Source of the DNA: Verrucomicrobiia bacterium
Lineage (GTDB): Bacteria; Verrucomicrobiota; Verrucomicrobiia; Opitutales; Opitutaceae
Length of the DNA stretch: 14,202 nucleotides
Assembly (NCBI GenBank): GCA_030424825.1
Contig: JAUHWE010000042.1
Span: 1-14,202, forward strand
Reading direction: 5' to 3'
The notes below the pieces were generated by a model. It saw only the letters and a program-made list of their open reading frames with translations. It was not told the origin of the DNA and made no database searches. How positions within the stretch are numbered: the stretch's first letter is position 1; every line of letters begins with the position of its first letter. Below are positions 5,963-12,769 of this stretch, one piece after another. The translations under genes were made by a program, and so were the position numbers.

Positions 5963-6388
5963 ACGTTTGAAAAGGAACCTCTAAAACCCATAAAAGACGA
6001 AGGAGATGTGTCCCATCATATTAAAATTATGGGCTCAAGCGTAAACAAGCGGTCAATCATTAACAAGGGGAATTTCGTCGGCATCCCTACCTAGTCGATG
6101 AGGAAATTCCAGTGTATAGCGCGAAACCTACGAGGTCGTTTAACTGCTCAGCCAAGTACGAATTCCATTTCGGGTATTTTCGTAGTTGCAGCCCTTGCTG
6201 TCCAAGCCTGCGTCACTTTGGGTCAGGGATCTGAGCTTTAATTTGCATCGAAATTCGAATGAGATATTCAATTCATTGACGGCTTATTTACTAAACGATG
6301 TCCTCTAAGGGTAAAAAATCGGATTTTTGTCTAAACTAGGCTGTTTAAGTTTGCGCCAAGGGCAATTGGAGGTATCGAAAATAGGACT
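5963..6388. other. 426-nt divergent intergenic region
   Basis: No open frame here looks coding. Towards the response regulator (minus), TTGACC (6056-6051) and CATAAT (6031-6026) are each one base from consensus but have a long 19-bp spacer. Towards the SWIB gene (plus), TTGACG (6276-6281) has only a poor -10 (TGTCCT, 6299-6304). GGAATTTC (6069-6076) and GAAATTCC (6103-6110) are perfect reverse complements with an inner CATC/GATG pair, giving a two-part stem-loop without a U-tract. An A/T palindrome, AAAAATC-G-GATTTTT, lies at 6314-6328. The region is long enough for a small RNA, but none was recognised. Confidence 0.5.
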
Positions 6389-6664
6389 ATGGCAAAGAGT
6401 TCATCAAATAAAAAGCCCAATGCGGCATTCATGAAACCCGTTACTCCAGATGCGGCTCTTGCGGCAGTTGTTGGGGCGGCACCACTTCCTCGTACAGAAT
6501 TGACGAAAAAGCTCTGGGAATACATTAAAGCGAATGATTTGCAAAACCCCGCGAATCGACGTGAAATCGTAGCGGATGCAAAATTGAAAAAGGTATTCGA
6601 TGGTAAGGATAAAGTCTCGATGTTCGAGATGACCAAACTAGTTTCAGGGCACGTTTCCAGCTAG
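6389..6664 (+). CDS. SWIB/MDM2-domain protein
   Basis: Small free-standing SWIB-domain protein. After a Lys/Ser/Pro-rich N-terminus (residues 1-22, SSSNKKPNAAFMKPV), one SWIB domain fills residues 25-90: PLPRTELTKKLWEYIKANDLQNPANRREIVADAKLKKVFDG (in two stretches), then KVSMFEMTKLVSGHV. The domain is best known from eukaryotic SWI/SNF chromatin remodellers and MDM2. Chlamydiae and related bacteria carry it as short proteins or fused to topoisomerase I; a role in DNA compaction or topology has been suggested but is not firmly established. The 91-residue length matches the stand-alone bacterial form. GGAGG at 6368-6372 is 16 nt before the ATG, farther than usual, and no canonical start lies nearer to it. 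The gene is monocistronic, with its own terminator. Confidence 0.9.
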   Translation: MAKSSSNKKPNAAFMKPVTPDAALAAVVGAAPLPRTELTKKLWEYIKANDLQNPANRREIVADAKLKKVFDGKDKVSMFEMTKLVSGHVSS

Positions 6665-6690
6665 TAAGGAAACAGACCAATTATTTTTGA

Positions 6691-6720
6691 GCCTAAAGCC
6701 GATTGGCTTTGGGCTTTTTT
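6691..6720 (+). terminator. Rho-independent terminator of the SWIB gene
   Basis: GCCTAAAGCC (6691-6700) pairs with GGCTTTGGGC (6705-6714), with one T-G pair and a GATT tetraloop, then six T (6715-6720). It begins 26 nt after the stop codon. Confidence 0.92.
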
Positions 6721-6779
6721 GTATCCAATCGCATTATGCCGGTATTGGAATTCGCTTAGTTCTCTACCGTTTGGGAGTC

Positions 6780-7592
6780 TCAAGCTTTTTTCGCTTTCGG
6801 CATGGTCAATTGCAGCTCGGCTAGAACGGGAAGATGGTCAGATGCAAAGCTTCTTATTACGCTCGTATTCGTGACGGAAAACGGCTTTGGAACGAGGATG
6901 AAGTCGAGACCTCGGGAGGGGAAGTGAGCGGGGAAGGTACGTTGGTTTTGGGGATGATAAGTATAGTGAGCATGTTGGGCGGACCGTATTAAAAATTGCC
7001 TTACGGCGTCGCTAAACCGTCTTGATACTGTATTGAAGTCGCCACAAATCACGGGAGGCGGGCGCTGCGTTTTTGAGCGAGTCAAACTTTCGATGCGCTC
7101 TAAGATTGGGTCGATTTGGGCGATTCGGTTCTTGCGGGACCGGAAATCGAGGTGGAGATTGATTACGTCAAATGATGACGAACCGATTTGGATTCTCGCT
7201 TCCATGAAACCCTTCTCTCCAAGTCGCTTTTCACCAAAGGGAGTGACCCGAGAATCTGTAATCGGGTGTTTGGAGAGGAAGGCGTTGCCGTAGCAAAGAG
7301 CTTTGCGGCCAAAACGCGTATTGTGAATTCCATGTTCCGAATACGGATATCCTGTTTCCTCCTGAATGTGCTTAAGCAGGTCGATATGCTTGTTCCAATG
7401 AGAGGATTGGTCCACCTCCTGAAATGCCACGACATCGGGCGAGTGTGTCCTGATGATCTTGGCAATGCGCTCTAGGTTTTTCCGGATGCCATTGGAATTG
7501 TGAAATCCCTGGTAGAGAGAGAGACCTCGCCCGTGAGCAATGTTGAAACTCATCAGGCTAAACTGAGTGGGCTTTAGGGATCCATTGAGCAT
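6780..7592 (-). CDS. Endonuclease/exonuclease/phosphatase-family hydrolase
   Basis: Metal-dependent phosphoesterase of the EEP fold (DNase I, AP endonuclease, sphingomyelinase, inositol phosphatase superfamily). Catalytic motifs appear in order: MSFNIAHG with N17, VAFQEVD with the metal-binding E59, NLHLDF, CGDFNT (about residues 183-188) and the terminal SDHLPV with H253. The early FNIAHG and the 270-residue size resemble the EEP subgroup often annotated as secreted or cytoplasmic metal-dependent hydrolases. No signal peptide is visible, so it is probably cytoplasmic, and the substrate (nucleic acid, phospholipid head group or other phosphodiester) cannot be read from sequence. ATG at 7592 has no clear Shine-Dalgarno. 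It is the last gene of the minus-strand cluster, 62 nt after the phosphodiesterase, and converges on the SWIB gene. No terminator of its own is visible. Confidence 0.85.
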   Translation of the reverse strand: MLNGSLKPTQFSLMSFNIAHGRGLSLYQGFHNSNGIRKNLERIAKIIRTHSPDVVAFQEVDQSSHWNKHIDLLKHIQEETGYPYSEHGIHNTRFGRKALCYGNAFLSKHPITDSRVTPFGEKRLGEKGFMEARIQIGSSSFDVINLHLDFRSRKNRIAQIDPILERIESLTRSKTQRPPPVICGDFNTVSRRFSDAVRQFLIRSAQHAHYTYHPQNQRTFPAHFPSRGLDFILVPKPFSVTNTSVIRSFASDHLPVLAELQLTMPKAKKA

Positions 7593-7619
7593 CTAGCTAG
7601 ATAAGCATGCAAAATGCTT
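7591..7619 (-). repeat. Two adjacent palindromes at the EEP gene start
   Basis: ATCTAGCTAGAT (7591-7602) is a perfect 12-bp palindrome overlapping the first bases of the start codon. Next to it AAGCAT (7603-7608) and ATGCTT (7614-7619) pair around a 5-nt loop. In the mRNA the hairpin would stand just before the start, where it could mark processing or limit initiation. Confidence 0.4.
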
Positions 7620-7654
7620 GATTGTCGGAAAGGGTAAAAACCGCATTGGGGACT

Positions 7655-8104
7655 CTAAATTTTTTGCACTTCCCAAGTCCAGGAGCCATCGATGGAAATG
7701 CTCAACCAGGCGAACGAAGAAGCTGAGCGGTTTCTCGGTCCGGTAATCGCCCCAGGGTTGAGGGCAAGCCCTCCAGGTAGTTGCTCTCGTATGGGATAAT
7801 GCATATGGCCAAAAAGGAGGGCCGCTACGGTCGGGTCGACGTCGCGCGGGGGAAGGTGTTGGAGTTGAAATCGAAGCCCGTTACGTTTGAGAACCAAGTT
7901 GTCCTCCCATAGGAAATAAGGATCGTTGTTCCCTTGAACAACGGTTAGGCTGCCAGGGAGCGCATCCAAAACGCCTAAAGTTTCTGGCTGGCAAACATCT
8001 CCCAAATGCCAGATTTCGACTGCGGACTCTATTGCTTCCGGCAGGTTCTCTGGAATCCGATTGTGGGTGTCCGAGATTACCGCAATTTTCAGGTTTTCTG
8101 ACAT
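7655..8104 (-). CDS. YfcE/MJ0936-like metallophosphoesterase
   Basis: Calcineurin-like phosphodiesterase, predicted cytoplasmic, acting on small phosphodiesters with two metal ions. Motifs in order: ISDTHN (D12, H14), WHLGDV (about 34-39), VQGNND (about 57-62), LQH (about residue 82, in place of the usual THG), and GHMHYP with the two metal-binding histidines (about 99-104), followed by NPGAI. The length (149) is slightly below the ~160-180 usual for the family but all metal ligands are present. ATG at 8104 is chosen because MSENLKIAVISDTH is the standard family N-terminus; the frame stays open to 8161, but that extension overlaps tolC and would only add a sequence unlike the family. The start lies 16 nt after the tolC stop, indicating the same operon. 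The natural substrate is unknown. Confidence 0.85.
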   Translation of the reverse strand: MSENLKIAVISDTHNRIPENLPEAIESAVEIWHLGDVCQPETLGVLDALPGSLTVVQGNNDPYFLWEDNLVLKRNGLRFQLQHLPPRDVDPTVAALLFGHMHYPIREQLPGGLALNPGAITGPRNRSASSFAWLSISIDGSWTWEVQKI

Positions 8105-8120
8105 TGGGTTTGCGTAGAAA

Positions 8121-9620
8121 CTACTCAAACTGAATCCCGTAGCGATCGAGAGAAGCGCCATCGAGCTCTCTTAAGTTGGAGTAGGCATTGAGCAGATCGA
8201 TCTTAGCCTGAAGTTCGTCAACCTTGGATTCATCCATTCGTTGCTGCGCTTCTAGAACCCGCCTTCCAGTGCTTAGACCCGCATCGAACTTGGCTTTCTC
8301 CATTTCAAATTCCTCCGCACTCAGGTTTGTAGCCAATTCCTTAATACTAATACCGTCGATCGCAGTTGTGACGTTGCGAACCGCGATTCGAGTATCCCTA
8401 AAAAGGCGTTGCTTTTCGCGAGAGGCGCGGGCGTCTTCCGTGTCGAGCTGGATTTGGGCCTTGATGTAGTCCGCCTTTTTTTCGTTCAGGCCCCAAGGGA
8501 TGTCGAGAGATAGTGACCATTGCCAATTGAAGCTGTCAGTCTCGGTGACATCGTCGTAGGCCCCTTTGAGGTTACTCTCCAGTCCGGTTAGTGAATAGTC
8601 CCCAATTAGATTGAGAGAGGGGAGCCGGTTTCTCTTGGCCCGCTTCAGTTCGACCTCCCGTTGAATCTTCTGGTTCAATAAAGTAAGGTAACGGGGAGCG
8701 TTATCGATGACTTTTGAGAACGTGGTTTCCAGCTCGGGAGCTACCGGTGCGGCCACATCAGGAGCCTCGACGACAATTGATTTATTGGTCAATATGTCTT
8801 CACCGAGGATTGTGAGTAAATTGTCTCTCGCATCTTCTAGCGATTTTTCTGCTCGCAAACGTCGATCGGTAGCGTTGGCGACCCCCACTTGAGCTTGCAG
8901 CACGTCAAGGCTAGTCGCGATTCCCGTCTCCATTTTCGTCTTGTTTTCGCCTAAAAGGGTTTCCGCTAGCTGCAGGGCAGCCTTTCGGACCTCAAGCTGT
9001 TCTTGAGCGAAGGCCAGAGAGTGGTAGGCTACCTCTGTGTCATTGATGATTCTCAGAACGGTCGCCTGAAAATCATATTTGGCCTGTTCGAGCGACAGGA
9101 GCGACAGCCTTTTTCTTGCCTTGGCGACTGCCGGGCCGTAACCGCTGAGAAGAGGTTGCCGAATACTGAGAGTGGTATCGGCGTTGTAGCTTGGATTGAT
9201 GGTGCTATTGGTTGAATTAGAGAATCTTCGATTCAGCCGCGTGCTGAGAGAAAGCGTTCCTCCGCTTATGAAGTCTTTGGATACAGTGGCACGAGTATTT
9301 TGGGCATTGGACTGAGGCTGGGCGGCCCCATCGAGCCTGTCACCAGAGCGAATTTGAGTATTGAAGCTGTCGGAAGTCGTAATGCCGAAAGACGGTTGAA
9401 ACGCGGCGTCGGCAATCTCCACGTCTTGCTCGGCCCTTTTGGTCGTGTTCTCACTGATTCGAATGTCGAAATTCTTGTTCAGCGCGATTTGGATGCACTC
9501 TTCGACTGTTAACATTTCCGCACTGGCGATGGCATTGCCTAGCGATACAGTGCCGACTATGAAAGCGATTGCTATGAATCGTCCTGGAATCGGTTTTTTG
9601 ACAAAGTTGGAATGTTTCAT
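8121..9620 (-). CDS. TolC-family outer-membrane efflux protein
   Basis: Outer-membrane channel subunit of the OEP/TolC family; a trimer forms a beta-barrel with a long alpha-helical periplasmic tunnel used by efflux pumps or type I secretion. The N-terminus is basic (NFVKKPIPGR) with a hydrophobic signal (FIAIAFIVGTVSLGNAIASA), cleaved probably near residue 33. The mature part opens with LTVEECIQIALNKNFDI, the usual start of the first OEP repeat. Two repeats follow, with long helical regions (about 180-275 and 380-480) and a typical VLQAQVGVANA turn. The length (499) is normal. ATG at 9620 is preferred over a GTG two codons earlier: it overlaps the CPBP stop as ATGA, and AAAGGG is well placed upstream. 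No membrane-fusion or inner-membrane pump subunit is in the window, so its partner is unknown. Confidence 0.93.
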   Translation of the reverse strand: MKHSNFVKKPIPGRFIAIAFIVGTVSLGNAIASAEMLTVEECIQIALNKNFDIRISENTTKRAEQDVEIADAAFQPSFGITTSDSFNTQIRSGDRLDGAAQPQSNAQNTRATVSKDFISGGTLSLSTRLNRRFSNSTNSTINPSYNADTTLSIRQPLLSGYGPAVAKARKRLSLLSLEQAKYDFQATVLRIINDTEVAYHSLAFAQEQLEVRKAALQLAETLLGENKTKMETGIATSLDVLQAQVGVANATDRRLRAEKSLEDARDNLLTILGEDILTNKSIVVEAPDVAAPVAPELETTFSKVIDNAPRYLTLLNQKIQREVELKRAKRNRLPSLNLIGDYSLTGLESNLKGAYDDVTETDSFNWQWSLSLDIPWGLNEKKADYIKAQIQLDTEDARASREKQRLFRDTRIAVRNVTTAIDGISIKELATNLSAEEFEMEKAKFDAGLSTGRRVLEAQQRMDESKVDELQAKIDLLNAYSNLRELDGASLDRYGIQFE

Positions 9621-10585
9621 GTGCACCCTTTGATTCCTGCTGCGGTATCCGGTTTGGACTTGAGTACTGCGCTGAAAATCGCGGCGAAGGCCAGGAGCAC
9701 AACAATTACCCAGTATCCGTCGGCTACTCTTGTCGTTCCAGTGAAGAGGTTTGCCGATTCAGTCGTATCAAACATTCCACCGATCGCCTTAATGGTAAAA
9801 ACCCATCCGGCATGCAATGCGACGTTGGCCCATAGGTTGTTTGACATTAGGAACGTCTGATGGAGGACAATGCCCACCAGAAAGATTGCTACGAGGTAGG
9901 TGAAATCAAAGTGCATCACGGGTGATGCCATCGTGCCGAACGCGATATTGAAGGCTTCAGCGAAACCGACTTCACTAGGAAGCATCGTATCTAGAGACGC
10001 AGAGGGAGCTTTGAAGTGTAGGATCGCGAAAAAAGCGGAGGATGCGACAATGGCTGGAATGGGTCTCATAGCCGTGTAAAACATTCTGAATACGAGTCCC
10101 CGGAATACGATCTCTTCGAATAATCCCACAAGCGCTCCAGCCAAAATGGCATTGTCTAGATTGGATAGGAGAGTGCCTATCGTGGAATTGGGCTTTAGCT
10201 CAATGGCGTTTAGGGCGAAGGTGACTCCATATATCAGCCCGATCATGCAGAATCCATAGAAGAACCATTTTGATGCGATACTCGCGAACCGCTTGGCGAA
10301 ACCAACTGCCTTGAATGTGGTGATACGGCATTGCCAAAATAGGTAGGGAAGGAGAATCAGTACGCAGAGCCATCGGGCCCGATCAAAATATTTTGGATAC
10401 GGCTTATTGGCCAAATACCCGCTCGCCTCGGGATCCAGATAATGGACTACATGCCAAGCGATCAAACTGACAAACGCTGCTGCGATAAGGGAACCGAAAT
10501 AAAGCAATGCCAACAGCCAAAGGCCTTTGGTTGAATAGTCGCTCGTTGAAAGGCTGTAAAGAATGTGTCGCTTGTCGCGGATCAT
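9617..10585 (-). CDS. CPBP-family intramembrane metalloprotease
   Basis: Multi-pass membrane protein of the CPBP/Abi family (CAAX prenyl protease-like, with eukaryotic Rce1 as a member). Family motifs are present: GLFEEIVFRG with the Glu pair E157-E158 and arginine R162, AILHF with H190, and LWANVALHAGW with H258, which together form the catalytic or metal site. About eight hydrophobic segments are seen. From ATG at 10585 the protein has 322 residues and begins MIRDKRHILYSL. An in-frame ATG at 10621 would add 12 residues, but that codon lies inside a hairpin (10603-10621, ATGCCC/GGGCAT), so the shorter form is preferred. It ends in an ATGA overlap with tolC, implying translational coupling. 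Bacterial CPBP proteins act in peptide maturation, immunity to bacteriocins or membrane protein quality control; the pairing with TolC suggests processing or export of a substrate, which is an inference. Confidence 0.88.
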   Translation of the reverse strand: MIRDKRHILYSLSTSDYSTKGLWLLALLYFGSLIAAAFVSLIAWHVVHYLDPEASGYLANKPYPKYFDRARWLCVLILLPYLFWQCRITTFKAVGFAKRFASIASKWFFYGFCMIGLIYGVTFALNAIELKPNSTIGTLLSNLDNAILAGALVGLFEEIVFRGLVFRMFYTAMRPIPAIVASSAFFAILHFKAPSASLDTMLPSEVGFAEAFNIAFGTMASPVMHFDFTYLVAIFLVGIVLHQTFLMSNNLWANVALHAGWVFTIKAIGGMFDTTESANLFTGTTRVADGYWVIVVLLAFAAIFSAVLKSKPDTAAGIKGCT

Positions 10586-10680
10586 GAAGAAAAAGTGTAG
10601 ATATGCCCGGAAATTGGGCATTTGATAAATCGCTACACGGTTGTGCCTACCTTTTTAGAGTAGGTTGCAGCTCTGCCCTT

Positions 10681-10929
10681 TCATTGTTTCTCGTACTCGC
10701 CCTTGCCGAGCCGCTTGTATACTTGAAATCCCGCTGATTTCGCTGCGGAAGGGGACGGCTTTTTCAGAATTTTCGCCGGGGGTGCGGAAAGGTGAGGGCA
10801 TCGCTCAATTTCCTGTCCGCATTTCGGGCATTCGTTCAGAAAAGAATTTTCCGAGTCGACGCGAATTTCGATTTCACCGTGGCAAAGTTTGCAGCGGCCA
10901 GAAAGCGGTCTGAATCGCAGCAATGGCAT
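10681..10929 (-). CDS. FmdB-like small zinc-ribbon protein
   Basis: An 82-residue protein with two Cys pairs, C13-x-x-C16 and C35-x-x-C38, that should bind one zinc as a zinc ribbon; the second sits in ECPKCGQ. The layout (MP plus an aromatic/basic strand, first CxxC, acidic stretch, second CPxCG, then a Lys/Pro/Ser tail ending in AGFQVYKRLGKGEYEK) resembles the FmdB/CxxC_CxxC_SSSS family of putative regulatory proteins, whose biochemical role is not established. An additional cysteine (C44) is present. It starts 20 nt after the stop of the SurA/PpiD-like gene and precedes CPBP, so it is probably co-transcribed with both. Its size is normal for the family. It is clearly a zinc ribbon, but the FmdB assignment is less certain. 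Confidence 0.75.
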   Translation of the reverse strand: MPLLRFRPLSGRCKLCHGEIEIRVDSENSFLNECPKCGQEIERCPHLSAPPAKILKKPSPSAAKSAGFQVYKRLGKGEYEKQ

Positions 10930-10949
10930 GGGGTGGAAATCCGATTCCG

Positions 10950-12626
10950 CTAATTTGTAGCGAGCCCACTGCGTACCAGTTCGTCGTTCGTCAGCTTGCT
11001 AATGTATTGGGAAACGGCGTACTGTTCGTAGTTTCGTTTCAGGGATTCCATTCGGGTCGTGTATTCTTCTCCGTCCGCGGCAATCTCAGGAACTTCCTTT
11101 TTTACCACGCGGATGATATAAGCCTTATCCTCGCGAATAGTCGCGTCGGATACGCCACCTTCATCCAATTCAGAAATAGAGAAAATCAGACCTGCGTCGA
11201 GTCCTTCAACGGTATCCCGCCGTTTGAAGTCCTTAAACTCAGATAGGGTAAGCCCGTTGGCCTCTGCTGTGGTTTCGAAAGAATCCGTATCCGCCGCGGC
11301 TTTCAGTGTCTCTGCGAGTTCTTCACCTTTGGTCGACCTGAGTCGACGGGTTTCGTCTTCAGCATAGTCGTTTCTGACGCGGGGTTCTACGGTCTTGAAA
11401 TTGGGGACGAATTCCTCGTTTTCACTTTCTAGGTAGAGAACGAAAGTCGAATCTCCTTCGATTACGGGTTGGGAGTATTTGTGATTTTGAGTGAGCTGAA
11501 AGGAGAGGGCGATCAGATTCTGGCTCCAGTTCAATCCGATAGGCTTCTCATTTCGAGCGAATGGCGTGGTTCGTTTCGTCTTATAGCCTCGGGCCTCGAT
11601 CAACGACTCGATGCGCTCTGTTGAAAGTGACTCAGTGGTGCCCAATGCATTGTCGGCTTCTACCAGCGCGAGTGCGAGGTTTTCAGCTTTCGATTGGCCA
11701 ATCTTTTTGGCTTCTTCGAGCTTGTAGTCGAATTCGACCTGATCACGGGACTCCTCAAAGGAAGCGGGTTCTGTAATGGGTGCTGCGGGTTGGGCGTCAG
11801 CGTCTTCGCTGGATGGGGCTTCGACGGTTTTGGTGTATTTGTAGCTATTGCGAGTAAAGTAGTCTCTGAGGCTTTCTTCGTCTACTTTGACCTCTGCGAT
11901 ATGGTCGAGAGCTCTGAATTCGACGAAAGAAATCGTGCGACGAGCGGGCGATGCATAGCGAAAGCTGTTCGCGGCGTAAAACGCTTCTAGTTTCTCCTGG
12001 GAGTAGTCGATCTCTGGGGAGAAGTTGGCGAAGTCATACGTGGCAACGTTTACCGACCAGATTGTCTGGTCGAGTACCAGATCTTGTATGACTTCAGACT
12101 CTAGTACGAAACCGGGACTGGATAGCGCTTCGAACACCTTGTTCATCCGGTAGTCGTCGGAGATGATTTGAGAGAGCACTCCTTCTGATATCCGACCTGA
12201 AGCTCTGATCTCGTCCCTGAAACGAACGTACGCCTCGCGGCTGAAAGTCTGGTCAGGTCCTTGGAACATTCCCAGCTCTTGAATGTGCTGCGTCAATTGC
12301 TCTGAATTCGGTCCAGGGATATTGTGGAGGTCAGCCAGATGAAGGGCTGCGGCACGGTTAAACGCATATTGCGTGAGCTGGTCCTGGTTTAAGGGTGCGC
12401 CGCTCAGCATGGCGCTGTAGTAGGCTGTGTTGAAGAATTCTTGGCGCTGCGTTTCCGTTGAAAATTCGTTTCCAAAGAATTCGACATTTCTGTTCTGATT
12501 GCGTCCATCTCCAATCCCAGGCGCTGCCCCGATCGTAAAGACGAATGCGACAATTATCACACCTAGGAGAACGATGAATAGAACACGGAAGTGTTTCTGG
12601 AAATTGGTTTGAAGCCAGGATATCAT
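10950..12626 (-). CDS. SurA/PpiD-like membrane-anchored periplasmic chaperone
   Basis: Inner-membrane-anchored folding factor for secreted and outer-membrane proteins. A basic N-terminus leads to one membrane segment (about 14-33, RVLFIVLLGVIIVAFVF). The periplasmic part has a SurA-N-type helical chaperone region (about 45-200) with the family pattern FQGPDQTFSREAYVRFRD and a TIWSVNVATYDF strand. The C-terminal third includes LIFSISELDEGGVSDATI and KAYIIRVVKKEVPEIA, which resemble the second half of a parvulin (PPIC) domain. The first half is not recognisable: residues ~260-380 are instead acidic and Ala/Lys-rich helix, so isomerase activity is doubtful. Length is 558, against 623 for E. coli PpiD. 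ATG at 12626 follows a candidate promoter at 12654-12681. It is the first gene of the cluster that continues with the zinc ribbon, CPBP and tolC, and it may help fold the TolC-family product. Confidence 0.82.
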   Translation of the reverse strand: MISWLQTNFQKHFRVLFIVLLGVIIVAFVFTIGAAPGIGDGRNQNRNVEFFGNEFSTETQRQEFFNTAYYSAMLSGAPLNQDQLTQYAFNRAAALHLADLHNIPGPNSEQLTQHIQELGMFQGPDQTFSREAYVRFRDEIRASGRISEGVLSQIISDDYRMNKVFEALSSPGFVLESEVIQDLVLDQTIWSVNVATYDFANFSPEIDYSQEKLEAFYAANSFRYASPARRTISFVEFRALDHIAEVKVDEESLRDYFTRNSYKYTKTVEAPSSEDADAQPAAPITEPASFEESRDQVEFDYKLEEAKKIGQSKAENLALALVEADNALGTTESLSTERIESLIEARGYKTKRTTPFARNEKPIGLNWSQNLIALSFQLTQNHKYSQPVIEGDSTFVLYLESENEEFVPNFKTVEPRVRNDYAEDETRRLRSTKGEELAETLKAAADTDSFETTAEANGLTLSEFKDFKRRDTVEGLDAGLIFSISELDEGGVSDATIREDKAYIIRVVKKEVPEIAADGEEYTTRMESLKRNYEQYAVSQYISKLTNDELVRSGLATN

Positions 12627-12653
12627 TTTAGTACGGCGTTGTAAGGAACGGCT

Positions 12654-12681
12654 AAGTTAGGATTGGGGCATCCTCTGTCAA
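12654..12681 (-). promoter_or_regulatory. Candidate promoter of the SurA-to-EEP operon
   Basis: On the minus strand a perfect -35 TTGACA (12681-12676) is followed after 16 bp by a weaker -10 TAACTT (12659-12654). Initiation near 12647 would leave a leader of ~20 nt before the ATG at 12626. The 143-nt gap from BrkB shows no U-tract terminator, only a short GCCC-GCT-GGGC hairpin (12738-12748), so read-through from BrkB is possible. Confidence 0.5.
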
Positions 12682-12769
12682 TGGACAAAACGCCCATATT
12701 CCAACGTAAAGCGAGTCCGATTTGGTTCGATTTTGATGCCCGCTGGGCGAATTCCTTGAAAGAAGAATA

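Noticed and set aside
8105..8161. Nineteen-residue N-terminal extension of the YfcE-like protein resembling a signal peptide
   Set aside because: It overlaps the end of tolC, and family members begin right at the strand leading to SDTH; the ATG at 8104 is the natural start.
12738..12748. Short hairpin GCCC-GCT-GGGC downstream of BrkB
   Set aside because: Only four base pairs and no U-tract, so it is not supported as a terminator.
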